Shown here: in pieces, positions 1 through 11,400 of the stretch
How the letters are laid out: every line of letters begins with the position of its first letter
Position numbering within the stretch: the stretch's first letter is position 1
Origin: Bolinopsis microptera
Taxonomy: Eukaryota > Ctenophora > Tentaculata > Lobata > Bolinopsidae
Assembly (NCBI RefSeq): GCF_026151205.1
Contig: NC_087073.1
Location: 13,037,837-13,101,836 of the forward strand
Length of the DNA: 64,000 nt
Direction: 5' to 3'
The notes under the pieces: generated by a model
Seen by the model: only the letters and a program-made list of their open reading frames with translations
Told to the model about the DNA's origin: nothing
Database searches by the model: none
Position numbers and translations under genes: made by a program

Positions 1-1
1 C

Positions 2-415
2 TTTGTCCTGTAAACCTACTACAAACCACCCTAGGTTCCCAAATGAGATCAGTAACCTGGGAAACAGGAACAGTTCTCACTTTGTCCTGTAAACCTACTA
101 CAAACCACCCTAGGTTCACAAATGAGATCAGCAACCTGGGAAACAGGAACATTTCTCACTTTGTCCTGTAAACCTACTATAAACCTCCCTAGGTTCCCAA
201 ATGAGATCAGTAACCTGGGAAACAGGAACAGTTCTCACTTTGTCCTGTAAACCTACTACAAACCTCCCTAGGTTCACAAATGAGATCAGTAACCTGGGAA
301 ACAGGAACAGTTCTCACTCTGTCCTGTAAACCTACTACAAACCACCCTAGGTTCACAAATGAGATCAGTAACCTGGGAAACAGGAACAGTTCTCACTTTG
401 TCCTGTAAACCTACT
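2..415. repeat. 79-bp minisatellite, five full units plus a partial sixth
   Basis: The phrase TTTGTCCTGTAAACCTACTA recurs at 2, 81, 160, 239, (318 with one change) and 397, an exact 79-bp period. Units differ by a few substitutions. The array probably continues left of the window. 79 is not a multiple of three, so no reading frame stays open across units. The last unit runs straight into sequence that reads as a coding exon of the sushi-domain gene. Confidence 0.95.
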
Positions 416-2449
416 ATAGACCAGAAGCACCGGACTTGGACCAATAACATCAGAGCTCTAAACTCAGTGGACCAGACCCGAATAGATTAGTGAGTATTGA
501 GTAAGTGTGAACTAGGACTGTAAGTGTGATGGAGCTAGGAATTTATCAAACTTGTAGTTTATTTGATGGCCCTTTTTAGGGATGATTAAGCAAGACCCAG
601 AAATTCAAGATTTGCAAATCTTTACTTTTAGCATAGTTTTAAAAAGGTGATACAGCGAGGAATCAAGATTTCTGTAAGCAGTGCTTTCTAATTAAATTGA
701 ATAGAGTTTTACAATTTATAGTGTGGACAAGTTTGGAGAACAGAAACAGCAGATCGTGGTGAAGTGTGCCGGAAACGATTTTGTACCTGACATTTTTAAC
801 GGACAAGATTCTTGGTGTGAAGGTTAGTTCAGTTATCAAATGTTGGAGTAGTTCGCTGTTTATTAGTCTCGTGATTGAAATAGCCAACCGGATATCAACC
901 AGCTATTACTATTAGTTGGTTTAGTTTTTATTCTATCCTCTAGATGTGAGATGGAGGGGGATTGTTGGTTGTGATGTCCCCCAACATGACTAGTATCACA
1001 CTGGGGAGTGGGGGCTAAATTAATGCTACAAGTATAAATATCACACATAATGCTGGATGAATAGGTCTAGAAATGTTTCAAATTCATTCCACTGTGACCT
1101 TTAGCACTCAAAGAACGGTATGCGCATAGTAGCTCCATCAAACAACGGAATCCCTAAACGCACAATCAGCAGTGTTATCACTAATCACTGTTCAATAGGA
1201 TGACATGCTCCAAACTGCACATTTATGTTACCCTCATTTCTTGAAAATTCCGTAACTTCTAGCTCACGGACATTCCGTAATAATTACAACTATAAGTCCA
1301 CAGTCCGCAACTGCAAGTTTACTCTAAAACGGATTAAGTTGAAGGTCTGGGAATGGACAAGGTATTCCGTATTGTAAAATAACTGAAGGACGCACCGTGC
1401 TAAGTAACACTAGAGCTAATTTCACAGTTATCTAACATTTGTCCCCTTCAGTTGGCTGCGCCCCGATACCCGAGGATTATACTAACTTCTGGGCCCCAAA
1501 CTACACTCAACGTTCTATGGGTCTAGCCTCTAAGGGGGTTCCTATTGCAGCTGACGCTGACTTGGTAATATTATTACATACTTTGCTCTTGCAGTTGTAA
1601 GAACTTACACAATCATAACTTATCACCATGATATTAGCAAATCTTTACAATCGGAATCTATGTTTAAAAACTAGCTGTACAAAACCATCTTGCTGCATAA
1701 TCCAGTGCTCAGTCAGGGGTGTGTGCTGATCAGTCGAAAGCTTGAAAACGTGAATGGTTTTAATCTCCATATTAGTATTAATTTAGGAGCCATAATTTTA
1801 TATTTTCTCAAACATGATACACGCCTACTCGCCTAGAAACTTATACTATGGTTGCATCTCCAGTACCACTGTGCTATGTGCTCAGCTGACTCACATCGCT
1901 AAATTACAGGAGATAAGTGTAGAATGTAAGGACGGATACTCCCAGAAGATTGGGGATGTTGGAGAGAAAAACGTGTTCTGTACTGAGTTCGGGTGGTCGC
2001 CGATCCTTCTACAACTTATTAACTGTGCTAGTGAGTTTAACTGCAGAGTATTTTAACTGCAGAGTATCCAGAACCTTCCAAATTGTCATACATCCGTCAT
2101 CCACCCGACTACCATAAACTCACTCACAATCTGACTATTTATAGACTTTAACTCTTTCTGCCATATTAGTACAGTCGATATTTCAGCCGGCTGCCGGGAT
2201 TTAACAGAAGAAATTAAAAACGGGGTTGCAATATATACCCCCGGCACTGTGACCTTCTCAATAGGTGAACGAGTCAGCTTCAGGTGTGATCCCAACTTTA
2301 AGTTAGACGGGAAAGAGGTATTGACTTGTGACTCAGGGCAACGGTGGACGGGAGACGTGCCGGGGTGTGTTCCAGATGGAACTGTCAAGTCTCAGGGCTA
2401 CAGACTGATTTCCAGTTTGTGGCTTGGTTTCCTGCTTTATTTACATTAA
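284..2449 (+). CDS. Sushi/CCP-domain surface protein, 3' part (partial gene)
   Basis: Five exon segments join with matching phases: (somewhere after 283)-489, 722-822, 1452-1564, 1910-2030, 2187-2449. Each junction is GT-AG: GTGAGT after 489, GTTAGT after 822, GTAATA after 1564, GTGAGT after 2030. The product has the spaced Cys, Gly and Trp pattern of complement-control-protein (sushi) modules. Examples are ISVECKDGYSQK with ILLQLINC, and RVSFRCDPNF with RWTGDVPGC. At least two to three modules are present. The protein ends in a short hydrophobic stretch (SLWLGFLLYLH) with no cytoplasmic tail, which suggests a GPI-anchor signal or a very short membrane anchor. The 5' end and signal peptide lie outside the window. 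The start of the first exon is unresolved because it lies inside the 79-bp repeat array. CCP proteins act in adhesion, complement-like recognition or receptor binding; the partner is unknown. Confidence 0.75.
823..1451 (+). other. Intron of the sushi-domain gene
   Basis: Phase-1 intron of 629 bp between GTTAGT and a pyrimidine-rich CCCCTTCAG acceptor. I see no gene or repeat in it. Confidence 0.65.
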
Positions 2450-3812
2450 ACTTTAATGAAGGGCTTGTAAGACATCATTTCCAATGTATGTTTTGCCATA
2501 TTATTAAGAGTTGATTATATTAGAGACAGATACTGATAGCATCCCTCTCTACGTAAACTGGACTGCTTAACGAGAAAATCTGATTTGACAACTTTATAGA
2601 CAACTATGTTGTAACCATGACAAATATGAACGAACAAGATTATTTGTGAATCGCCATCTGATTCTGGTTAACGAGTCAATATGTCAGTATTATATATTAT
2701 GCATAATTTCGCCTATTACATGTATGTTTAATATTGAGATAAACATAATTTAAATCATTACGCAGCCTCATATTTACAATCTAATATATACCGAATCTGC
2801 TGTATCAGAAACAGGAGAACACTTTGTTCCGTTAACACATGGATTTATTTGAATGTATCAACTGTACGATTTTAATTAAACCGGTTGCCAGAACAATACA
2901 CTATTTATTATATTTGAAATAAGAATTATCTTCTTTATTATTAAATGTCCGTTCATTACTGATCACTTATCAAACTTGACTCCATTGAAGTAGTAAAGTC
3001 ACGCTCAGCGGTCGATCATTCACCGTGTCTAATTAGCCTTTTCATTCAAGTGATTGTTGTATGTAGACATACGTTATAACGTTTAATAGGTCTGCTAGCA
3101 GTTTAACAGTCGGACAAGTGATACTACATAGTTCTGATGAAGCCGCAGTTACAAACAGATCTATCAATGTGCACTATTCCTTCTCATTATGACTTGCTTC
3201 CAGGAGATCTAATATTAACGTGAGACTCAAGTTTCAGGAGGCTGCAAAACAATGGCCCATCTTTATGTCATGTTAAATACATACATTTAGAAGTGATAGC
3301 AAATATTTCGTGCAATTTATTGCTCGTGGCCCATTTCTTATCAATATGATAGGAATACTAAAATTTTGTAAGCTTTAACCTCCCCATACAAGCCTTCATT
3401 GATCTGAATATGTGATGTTAGAAACTCTCATTCAATCATTGAATGGCACAATCAACGGAGCGGTCCACATATGGCGTGATGATTCCTATTATGAGATATT
3501 ACTACACAAAATTAATATTCATATCTATTACTTAACTTCGCAATACATTTACAAGTGGTCGCTCACATGTTGCGTAATCCACTTTTTGGCAATCCTCCGT
3601 AATCAAGACCCCTTATGACAACAATATTAACGTGGGCAATATATATTGACGTGGGCAACTAAAATACACAGTATTAATTATTATAATCATAACGAAATAA
3701 AATTCTCAACCCCTGTTTAGACGTCAGAAAATGTATGATTTTTCTTCACATTTTTCGTTCACATAATCAGCCGAGAGGGGTTTTCCGAATGCTTACGGTT
3801 GACTACGGGGGA

Positions 3813-3831
3813 GGGGGGGGGGGGGGGGGGG
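3813..3831 (+). repeat. Poly-G tract, 19 bases
   Basis: A pure G run, preceded by GGGGGA, in otherwise AT-rich DNA. Confidence 0.95.
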
Positions 3832-4072
3832 TTTGTTCGTTGATTACGTAATAAAAATGTCCTTTTTTACCCTCTAGAATTATAACAATTTGACAATATT
3901 TTAATTCAAATTTCACTCTGATAGTGATAAAATTTAGAAATTGATCGGATATTCGACTATAGTAAGTAGTTTGAAAGGTGCTTGGCCGGATATCATAACA
4001 ATGATTTCGGCTCATCATGATCAGGGTAGCATGAAACGTAAGGAAAAATTATTTCCAGGGAAAATATTCGAA

Positions 4073-4073
<1 letters not shown>

Positions 4074-4102
<29 letters not shown>
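4074..4102 (+). repeat. Poly-G tract, 29 bases
   Basis: A pure G run, 260 bp from the previous one and on the same strand. Confidence 0.95.
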
Positions 4103-4103
<1 letters not shown>

Positions 4104-5499
4104 GGGGGTTGGGTCTTGATTACTCTTGAAATTTCTGGTTAATATCCAGCCAAGTACCTTCTAAACTGGACCGTATATTTAAGACATGATCTGACCCCTG
4201 GCCCTTACCAAGATCCCATAAAGAAATCTATTCTATTGAGGCTTATAATTCACATAACTCCTTACCGACCTGGCCTTGAGGTGACCAGTTTAAATCCCAG
4301 TTGGGTAAAATACCAAAACTGAAAGGAAGCCTTTACTCACCAAAACCATGGTGCGAATGGTAGTGGCTCTCATTAGAGCTGCGAAAATAACACGAGTGCA
4401 TATGTGATATGTACTGGGTTATGTCCCGACAATGCTGCCATACGAAAAGGCCCCTCGTTCGTAGCTTTATTCGCCATGTCGTTGTCGTTACAACTGACTA
4501 ATACCAACCCACCCATAGTGTGAAATGTGATGTTTTTAATAGAACTTCAGCTATGCAAACACATGCACCGTATGCAAATTGCGTTTCTGCGACCAACTTA
4601 TTGTCTAAATGTTTATTTAAAATCAAAAATACCTATCATAGGAGGAGTGATCGTGTTTTTGGTACATTAAATATTAAGAATGAGTAGAGTTGGCGACTAG
4701 ATGTGCCTAACGAGTCTTCAGCTACAACCAAGGGGGACTATTTGAACCGCGCACACAACTAGGAAGTTCTTTATGATCGGATAAAGCAGTTGGATGGTGT
4801 GATTAGTGGTATCTGATAGGACAATACCAACGTCAATACTTAAACCCCACGTGTTGTTCTGTGTGCTGGCAGTTTAATTACCAGCATGTTATGGGACGCA
4901 CTCAACTACTTCCCGTCCCGAGGTCAAAGCAAAGTTATCGACCAGGCACTGCACCTGTCTGTTTTTTGGCTTAAAAATACCCATATTAGGAATTACTATT
5001 GGGAGATAAAATCCAGTCTGATCTAGTACGTACGTACGTTACAGTCTAGCTAGTTTCACTCACAAAGATCGCTCGTGCGCGCAAAGTAGTCGTGATACTA
5101 CAATTCTGCTCGCGCGTGCCAGCCAAATAAGAAGTAGACCTACGTATAACTTATGACCTGATGTTATCGCGACCTTCACTAACCTGTTAACGTTATGCAC
5201 AGATATGAAATCGTGAGACCTAACTTTACTACATTTTAACAGCATTCCATATAGTTATCAAGTGCATCTTCAAATTATCATAGCCCTTGTCAACAAAACA
5301 TGATAAATCACGTTGAACTCATTATCTTGAATTAAGTAACTCAGATACTATAAATAGGATTATAAATAAACGCGTAAGATGAATGGAAATGCAAAACCAA
5401 ACAATCAATATACACAATTAAGTTAAAGTGATTAAAACTATAAGTTGAATGCATCACGAGAAGTTGTATCACAAAATATACATCCCAAAAACGAAAGTT

Positions 5500-8400
5500 T
5501 CAGTACATAAGGCCGATCTGTTCAATTCTGGAGAAACCCAACCCCTCGCTATTCCGTGCTACCATTGGTCTAATCTCATGCCTGATCCACATCATTTCTA
5601 TCTTACGGTAGATTTGAGGGGACAAAGTCAGTGCCTTATTCTTAGTGTATTTATATCCTTCTCCGTATTTGTCAACATAAGGTCCGTTAATGAAAATACC
5701 CTGAGTCCTGAGGGGGAGAAAGAGAACCTGACATTTTTCCAGGGTCAGGAAAACTCCCAAATCTCCGCTGCAACGGTGAGCATGCATGTTGCACGGTCCG
5801 AAGTTACTGTCGCCTATAGATTCCTGACAACAATAGCTCTGGAAGCAGACCAAATCCCCGCAAATTAGACAAACTGCCGTCGTCTGGATTTTACCAAACT
5901 TGATCTTAGGGCAGGTGTATTTGGATGCCTTCACCAATAAATCGACGAAATTTGTAGGTAAATCGATCAGTTTTGCTTCCCTTTTCGTTTTATTCACCTC
6001 TACAGTTGCCATAAACTTGTCCCTGTTCAAAGACCGGCACCACTTTTGGATGAGATCCAGCTTGTAGCCTGGATCGATAGTAAGAAGGTTGGTGAGAGAC
6101 GAGATGTTGAGATAACGCATAAGCAGATTAAACTCTCCCTGTGGGCTCTGTATCTCCTTCATTGCAGCACAGCCTGTAATGGAAGTGGCGTATCTGAGGA
6201 AGAGCGCCAACTTTCTGAGGAGAGGAAGTAGATTGAGCTGTACTTTAGACACCAGATAAGTTGGGCACTTAAAGGGATCATCAGTGGAACTGAGCCCGCA
6301 CATTTTCCTAACATAGCCCCACAAAGTAGCTAGCTGAATAGCATCACTGTCATCAGCACCAGTGTCAGCTCCAACAAGATCGTCCGGGGACACTGACAGT
6401 AGGATCTTGATGATCTTTGCAATGACACACAACTCAACCATTGCACTGTCGTAACTCTTACTTTCGTTGAAGATAACGAACCTCGCAGCGACGAACACAG
6501 TGAAGATATCAGTGTTGAGGATACTGGGTAAATCTACACTATCTGAGACCTGAGCGGAGAAAACGTAGAGCAATTCCCGAGTGAGTTCCTGGTTGTAGAG
6601 GTGGTCATTGAGCGTCATGCTCTTGTGAAGAGAATGGAGGAAAGACTCGAAGAATCCCTCTTGGTACTCGGCCAGCCCGGCTAACAGGGGCTTCTCCCTC
6701 AGTATCCGCTCCAACATGGAGAAAGTGTAGGATATCATCTTCAAAGTGAAGGGTGCATAGCACCTAGCTCCAATAGCGTCTTGGTCCAGGATATTCTTTG
6801 CTCTCCGGTAAAACCGTCTCATGTCCTCCTTAAACTTAGTACCAGGGTCCACTTGGTCAGGACCAGGAGATTCAGCTGCTGGCAGCTCTTCGCTCATTCG
6901 GTTGATTCTGTCATGGAGCATCGAATCTCTGAGAATTTCCATGAAGTTTTGTGCATCAGCCAAGTGATCTAAACCAACTATAGTTGGCATTGTAGGGCTC
7001 CTTGTGGCAGGGGACTCAGAGAACTCCAGCTCCATCAGTTCTATATCATTGTTAGCTTCCAAACTGTAGATCACATCTTTAAGGAAGTCCTCAGTGGAGA
7101 TATCTTGAACGTCACGTGGTTCATAACCCACAACTGGCAGAGCACAGTTAGCTGCCATCTTACAGTAAGGACAGGAGAACTCTCCCTTGGGGAGGAAGAA
7201 GGAGTAGCGGTTCCTATCAGCTCCGGTCATAGTAAGGAGGTGTTGGAGAGCAGGAGACAGCTTCATGATGGACTGCAGACACTTGAGATGCATTGGGTGA
7301 CCACATGACTGGATATGCAGGTTCTCTCCTCCTACTAGATAACTCATCCTGTAATCATCTGATATCTCGTTATCTTTATCCGTCTTCAGCACCACACTCT
7401 TCTCAATCAAACACCCGTACATCATAGTACTGTAACCAGTGTTAACCTTCTCACTGTCCTTACACAGGATACAGGTCAGGATATTGCTCTCTGGTCGTGG
7501 TATTGGACCCTTGTTTGGACCACACACGAAGTGCTCTGTTTCCTCTCCTGTCTCCATCAGTTCCTCTTCCGTTTTGTTCTCATCCTCAGCAATGTTATTA
7601 AACGCTTCCTGGTTCTCTACCATGAACTTGGCTTGCTGTGTTTTAAAGTTCTTCATCAGATGCTCGCGTCTTTTCTTCATCATCTCCTTGTGGGAATCTG
7701 CTCCTGATTTAGGGGATGATTCCACAATCGTCTCACTTTCTGTTCCCTCGGGCGTGCTGGCTGTGTCAGTCAGAATATCACACGTCTTCAAGATCCAGCG
7801 GATAAGAGGCTTTATCTCGTTAACACTCTTCACGTCCACAGAAAGGAGGTTTTTAAGGAGGGATACAATAGAACACTCTCCCTCTTCCTGGATCAGGTAC
7901 GCTGGGTTGTCAGGTCTTGTTAGACAGTGAGAGAACTTTACCGGGAGAGGATTATCAGGGGTGTTCAGTTCGTCCAACACTCCGAACATGGTCAAGTAGA
8001 GAATTTGATGAAGGAGCAGGTCTGAGACGAGCGCGGAGGTGTCACTGTTGAATCTCTTGAGCACCACGTAGATAAAGCGCTGTATGATGGGACATGTAAG
8101 GTAATGTCTCAGTTGCCTTGTTAGTTTAGTGAAGCCAGGAAGAGGCGGAGGTTTGAACCCTTCAGTGTTGTTAGCTTGTCTCTGATAGTAGGTGTTCTCA
8201 GCACTCTGTCTTTGTCCATGAGAGTAGTGGTAGTAGAAGGGAGTAAACTCGTTGTAGTACTCTGGCTTCAGTTTCAGCATTGTCTTCACTCCATCCTTCA
8301 CCGGGATCTTCTCCGCTATTATATCAAGTATCTCATCAATCTCGTCAGTCTTTGTAATGTCTTCCTCAAAATGGTCAAAGTTAGCCTCCAGAGTTTTAAT

Positions 8401-11400
8401 TATCTTACTTCGGGGGACGTTACTAATGGCCAGGATGTGAACAGCATCTTTACGAATAATATCACACTCCTTCGCCTCACTAATGTTCAGCCTAAACCTC
8501 TCACAAATAACGTAGAGAAGAAGAGAAGAGAAAGCCTCAGCCATTCTGAGAAGAGGATCATAGCTAGTCTCGGAGCTGAGAAGCACCAGATACGGCTCAA
8601 TCTTGTATTTTTGAACGATCTTCAGTATTGCATCCTCTGGGTGACAGAGTGTGAGGAGTAGCTGGACCGCCAGTAAATCCTTGTCCCACATTATAGACTT
8701 GTAGTGATCTCTGTAACACATACTCTGGTTCTCCATTGTTGTTCCATTTCTCTTCCACATGCTCGCCTCAATCTGCTGACTAAGGAGGATGGACCGGAGA
8801 GGTAGGTCCAACAGTTCCTCTGGAGTGAAGGTCTTCAGAAGCAGTTCTAGTGGCAGGTCAAACTTGGGGAAGTGAGAGAACACTATGGAGAACAACCTGG
8901 TCACCGGGATGTGGAATGAGACGGGATCTTTGAACATGTCGTGCTGAACGTAGCACATTTTGCGCGCAAAGAGAGGCTGATCACCTAGTTGGCGGTGCTG
9001 CTGCTCCCACTGCGCAGTAAGTGGACCACCACCCAGGGAGCGAACGAGGGATGCCAAGGAAACTGTAGAGGTCACAGCTGTTGGGTCACATAACTCAAAC
9101 TTCTCACTGTTATCCAGCTGCGCTTTAATCAAGATTTCCAGAGACTTAACAAAGAGACGTGGGGTGGCCGTGCACCACCGTGCTACATACGACATTATCT
9201 GCCTTATCTCAGATATCTCGAGGATGAAGTACTGGTCCCACTCCTTCTCTCGGAGAATGTGGTTACCACTTTCTCTAATGTGAGGGTTCATTTCCTGCAT
9301 ATACGAAATGAAGTTCACGAACAGCTGCAAGAACGCCAGAAACGCGTCCTCCGTCGAGGATGGAATCTCATCAGGAATGTTTGTAAGAATGTACTTAGCG
9401 TCGAGTAGCACGTGGTTTATCCGTGTGCGCCGTTTAGAGATTGTAGAGTTGGACTGAAGGTTCTGGAACTTGGAGATGCCAGACTCCTGCTTAACAAACT
9501 TGCTGTAGAAGTCCACGAACTGCCTGAAGATGATTTCCAGTGCGGAGTACTCTGTCATGAGGATATTGGAGATGGAGGGCACAGTGAAGAGCTGGACTGT
9601 GAGCGATATTATACAGTAGGGGAACTCTCTGACCTTATCATCCTCCAGAAACGACCTGGTCAGGGGGAACGGTCATGTCACGTGATAAGCAGTTATCTAG
9701 TACAATACTATATATTGTATATATTGTCCAGAACTATCTCTTAATTAGAAACCGATTACTGCTGTCATATTGAACAATTTCAGTTTAAAATTTCAATGAT
9801 AATTTCAGAAGCTAATTACGGAAATACATCATACAAATTAAGATTTAACAACATTGTTATTGAACAGGTTTACTACAAGTGCTAAAACTAAACCCACCTA
9901 AAGACCGCGCTGTAATTCTTAATGAAGAGCACACCAATATCCTTCTTGTAGAGAGAATCCCCGAAGTAAGCTGACATGAAGAGGTTATGCCAGGCGCACT
10001 TTACTTTCTTCCAGAAGTAAGGTTCGTGTAACATTACCCGCTCAATAAAACACTCCGAGTTGTCTTCTTCTTTGAAACTCACCTGTCATTTGTGGGCGAT
10101 TAATTCAAGTGGGAGGTTGATAAATTGAGTTATTGATCACTGGGTGACTGGGTAGTTCTGAGAAGTGAGAGGAGCTTGTCAAATAACTAAAGATCAGGAT
10201 CATTCTAATCAACTGTCAAGAACTTTGGGGAGCAAAATGCTGACAATAAATGAAATGGTAGTCCATATAAGGTAAATTATAGAGGCGAAACATGAAGATT
10301 GTTTAATGTGGTTCAATACTTCGTGTGACACAGCACAGAATGTTCCAGAAAAGAGATGCTGCTTACGTTACAAGCGATCCGTTTGAAAGCTGCATTTAAT
10401 CGAGCTAGATCTGACAACCAGTCCACAACGTCCACCATGATATTCTGGAGAACGAACACAAACTCCGGCATTGATTTCGTCTGAAACATTTAAATGGTTA
10501 TACTGAATATCACTTAAAGTACTGTTATACTGAATATGGTACTATAAATTTGAAATATTACCCTCATACCATCATTATGCTGTCAGATGATATACGCCTC
10601 AGACATTATCAAAACTACATCCTTTATTTCATATTTTTGCACAATGCATATTCGTTTTTTTTAATTCGAAGATTTCAAGAGCCTAAACTGTGTATGATTC
10701 GCCTCTCCAAACAAATCAAAAGCATATTCGTTTTTGGCTAAGGGAAAGGAAATTTTATACTCTGATGGTTTTAACACCATGCTATGGGAAAACACCTGAT
10801 GCGACGCAAAAGTAGGGACTATGCTCATGCTGTTATCTACTCACGACTAAAGGTTCCTTGTTGAATCTGATTCTGGAATGTTCTCCAGGTTTGTAACTGA
10901 GGAACTGTCTGGTAAGTTCCTGACATTCCTCCTTGCCCGCAGTCCGTATCAGCATCCTTCCTTCTCTGTCGATAGACGTGGCGTAGGCAGAGGCTTCGCT
11001 GTGTGAACTCTTCAGCAGCTGCTTGAACTGTGCGATAACCTCGTCAAAATTGTGAACTTCGTCGTTATAGATCACTGTTACGTATCTGGAGAGGAAATTA
11101 TCTTTTAGTCATTGTAATTTATATAACTCCATATTGAGTCTGTGCCAGTTTAGAGGATTCCATCAGGAAACCGATAAATGGGCTTAAATACATAATAATA
11201 CACGTAGTGTGGCACAATCAACCTGCACCTCGTGACTTGAAATTCGTGATAAAACAATTACGCTCGTGCGAATCCAGTTCTTCAACTGTTGCTTAAATTA
11301 ATTGAGATTACATTTCTGTTGAACTCATAATGCGTCATTTTCTTTCGCGGTAAAAAGCCGCTAATTACAGAAAAGAAGCAATATAAATGATATTGAAAGA

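Larger units (their letters stand above)
2450..5499. other. Intergenic region between two convergent genes
   Basis: It holds the 3' flank of the sushi gene and the 3' flank of the UBR gene. No coding exon could be supported. Two poly-G tracts (3813-3831 and 4074-4102) and a short ACGT run near 5027-5041 are the only marked structures. Around 4285-4310 there is a weak B-box-like stretch, not enough to call a SINE. Confidence 0.6.

Noticed and set aside
3136-3165. CTGATGA motif as a possible hammerhead ribozyme core (also near 40172 and 40268)
   Set aside because: The paired GAAA box and closing stems are not present at any of them.
4285-4312. B-box-like GTTTAAATCCC, possible tRNA-derived SINE
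   Set aside because: No matching A box at the right distance, no cloverleaf, no tail.
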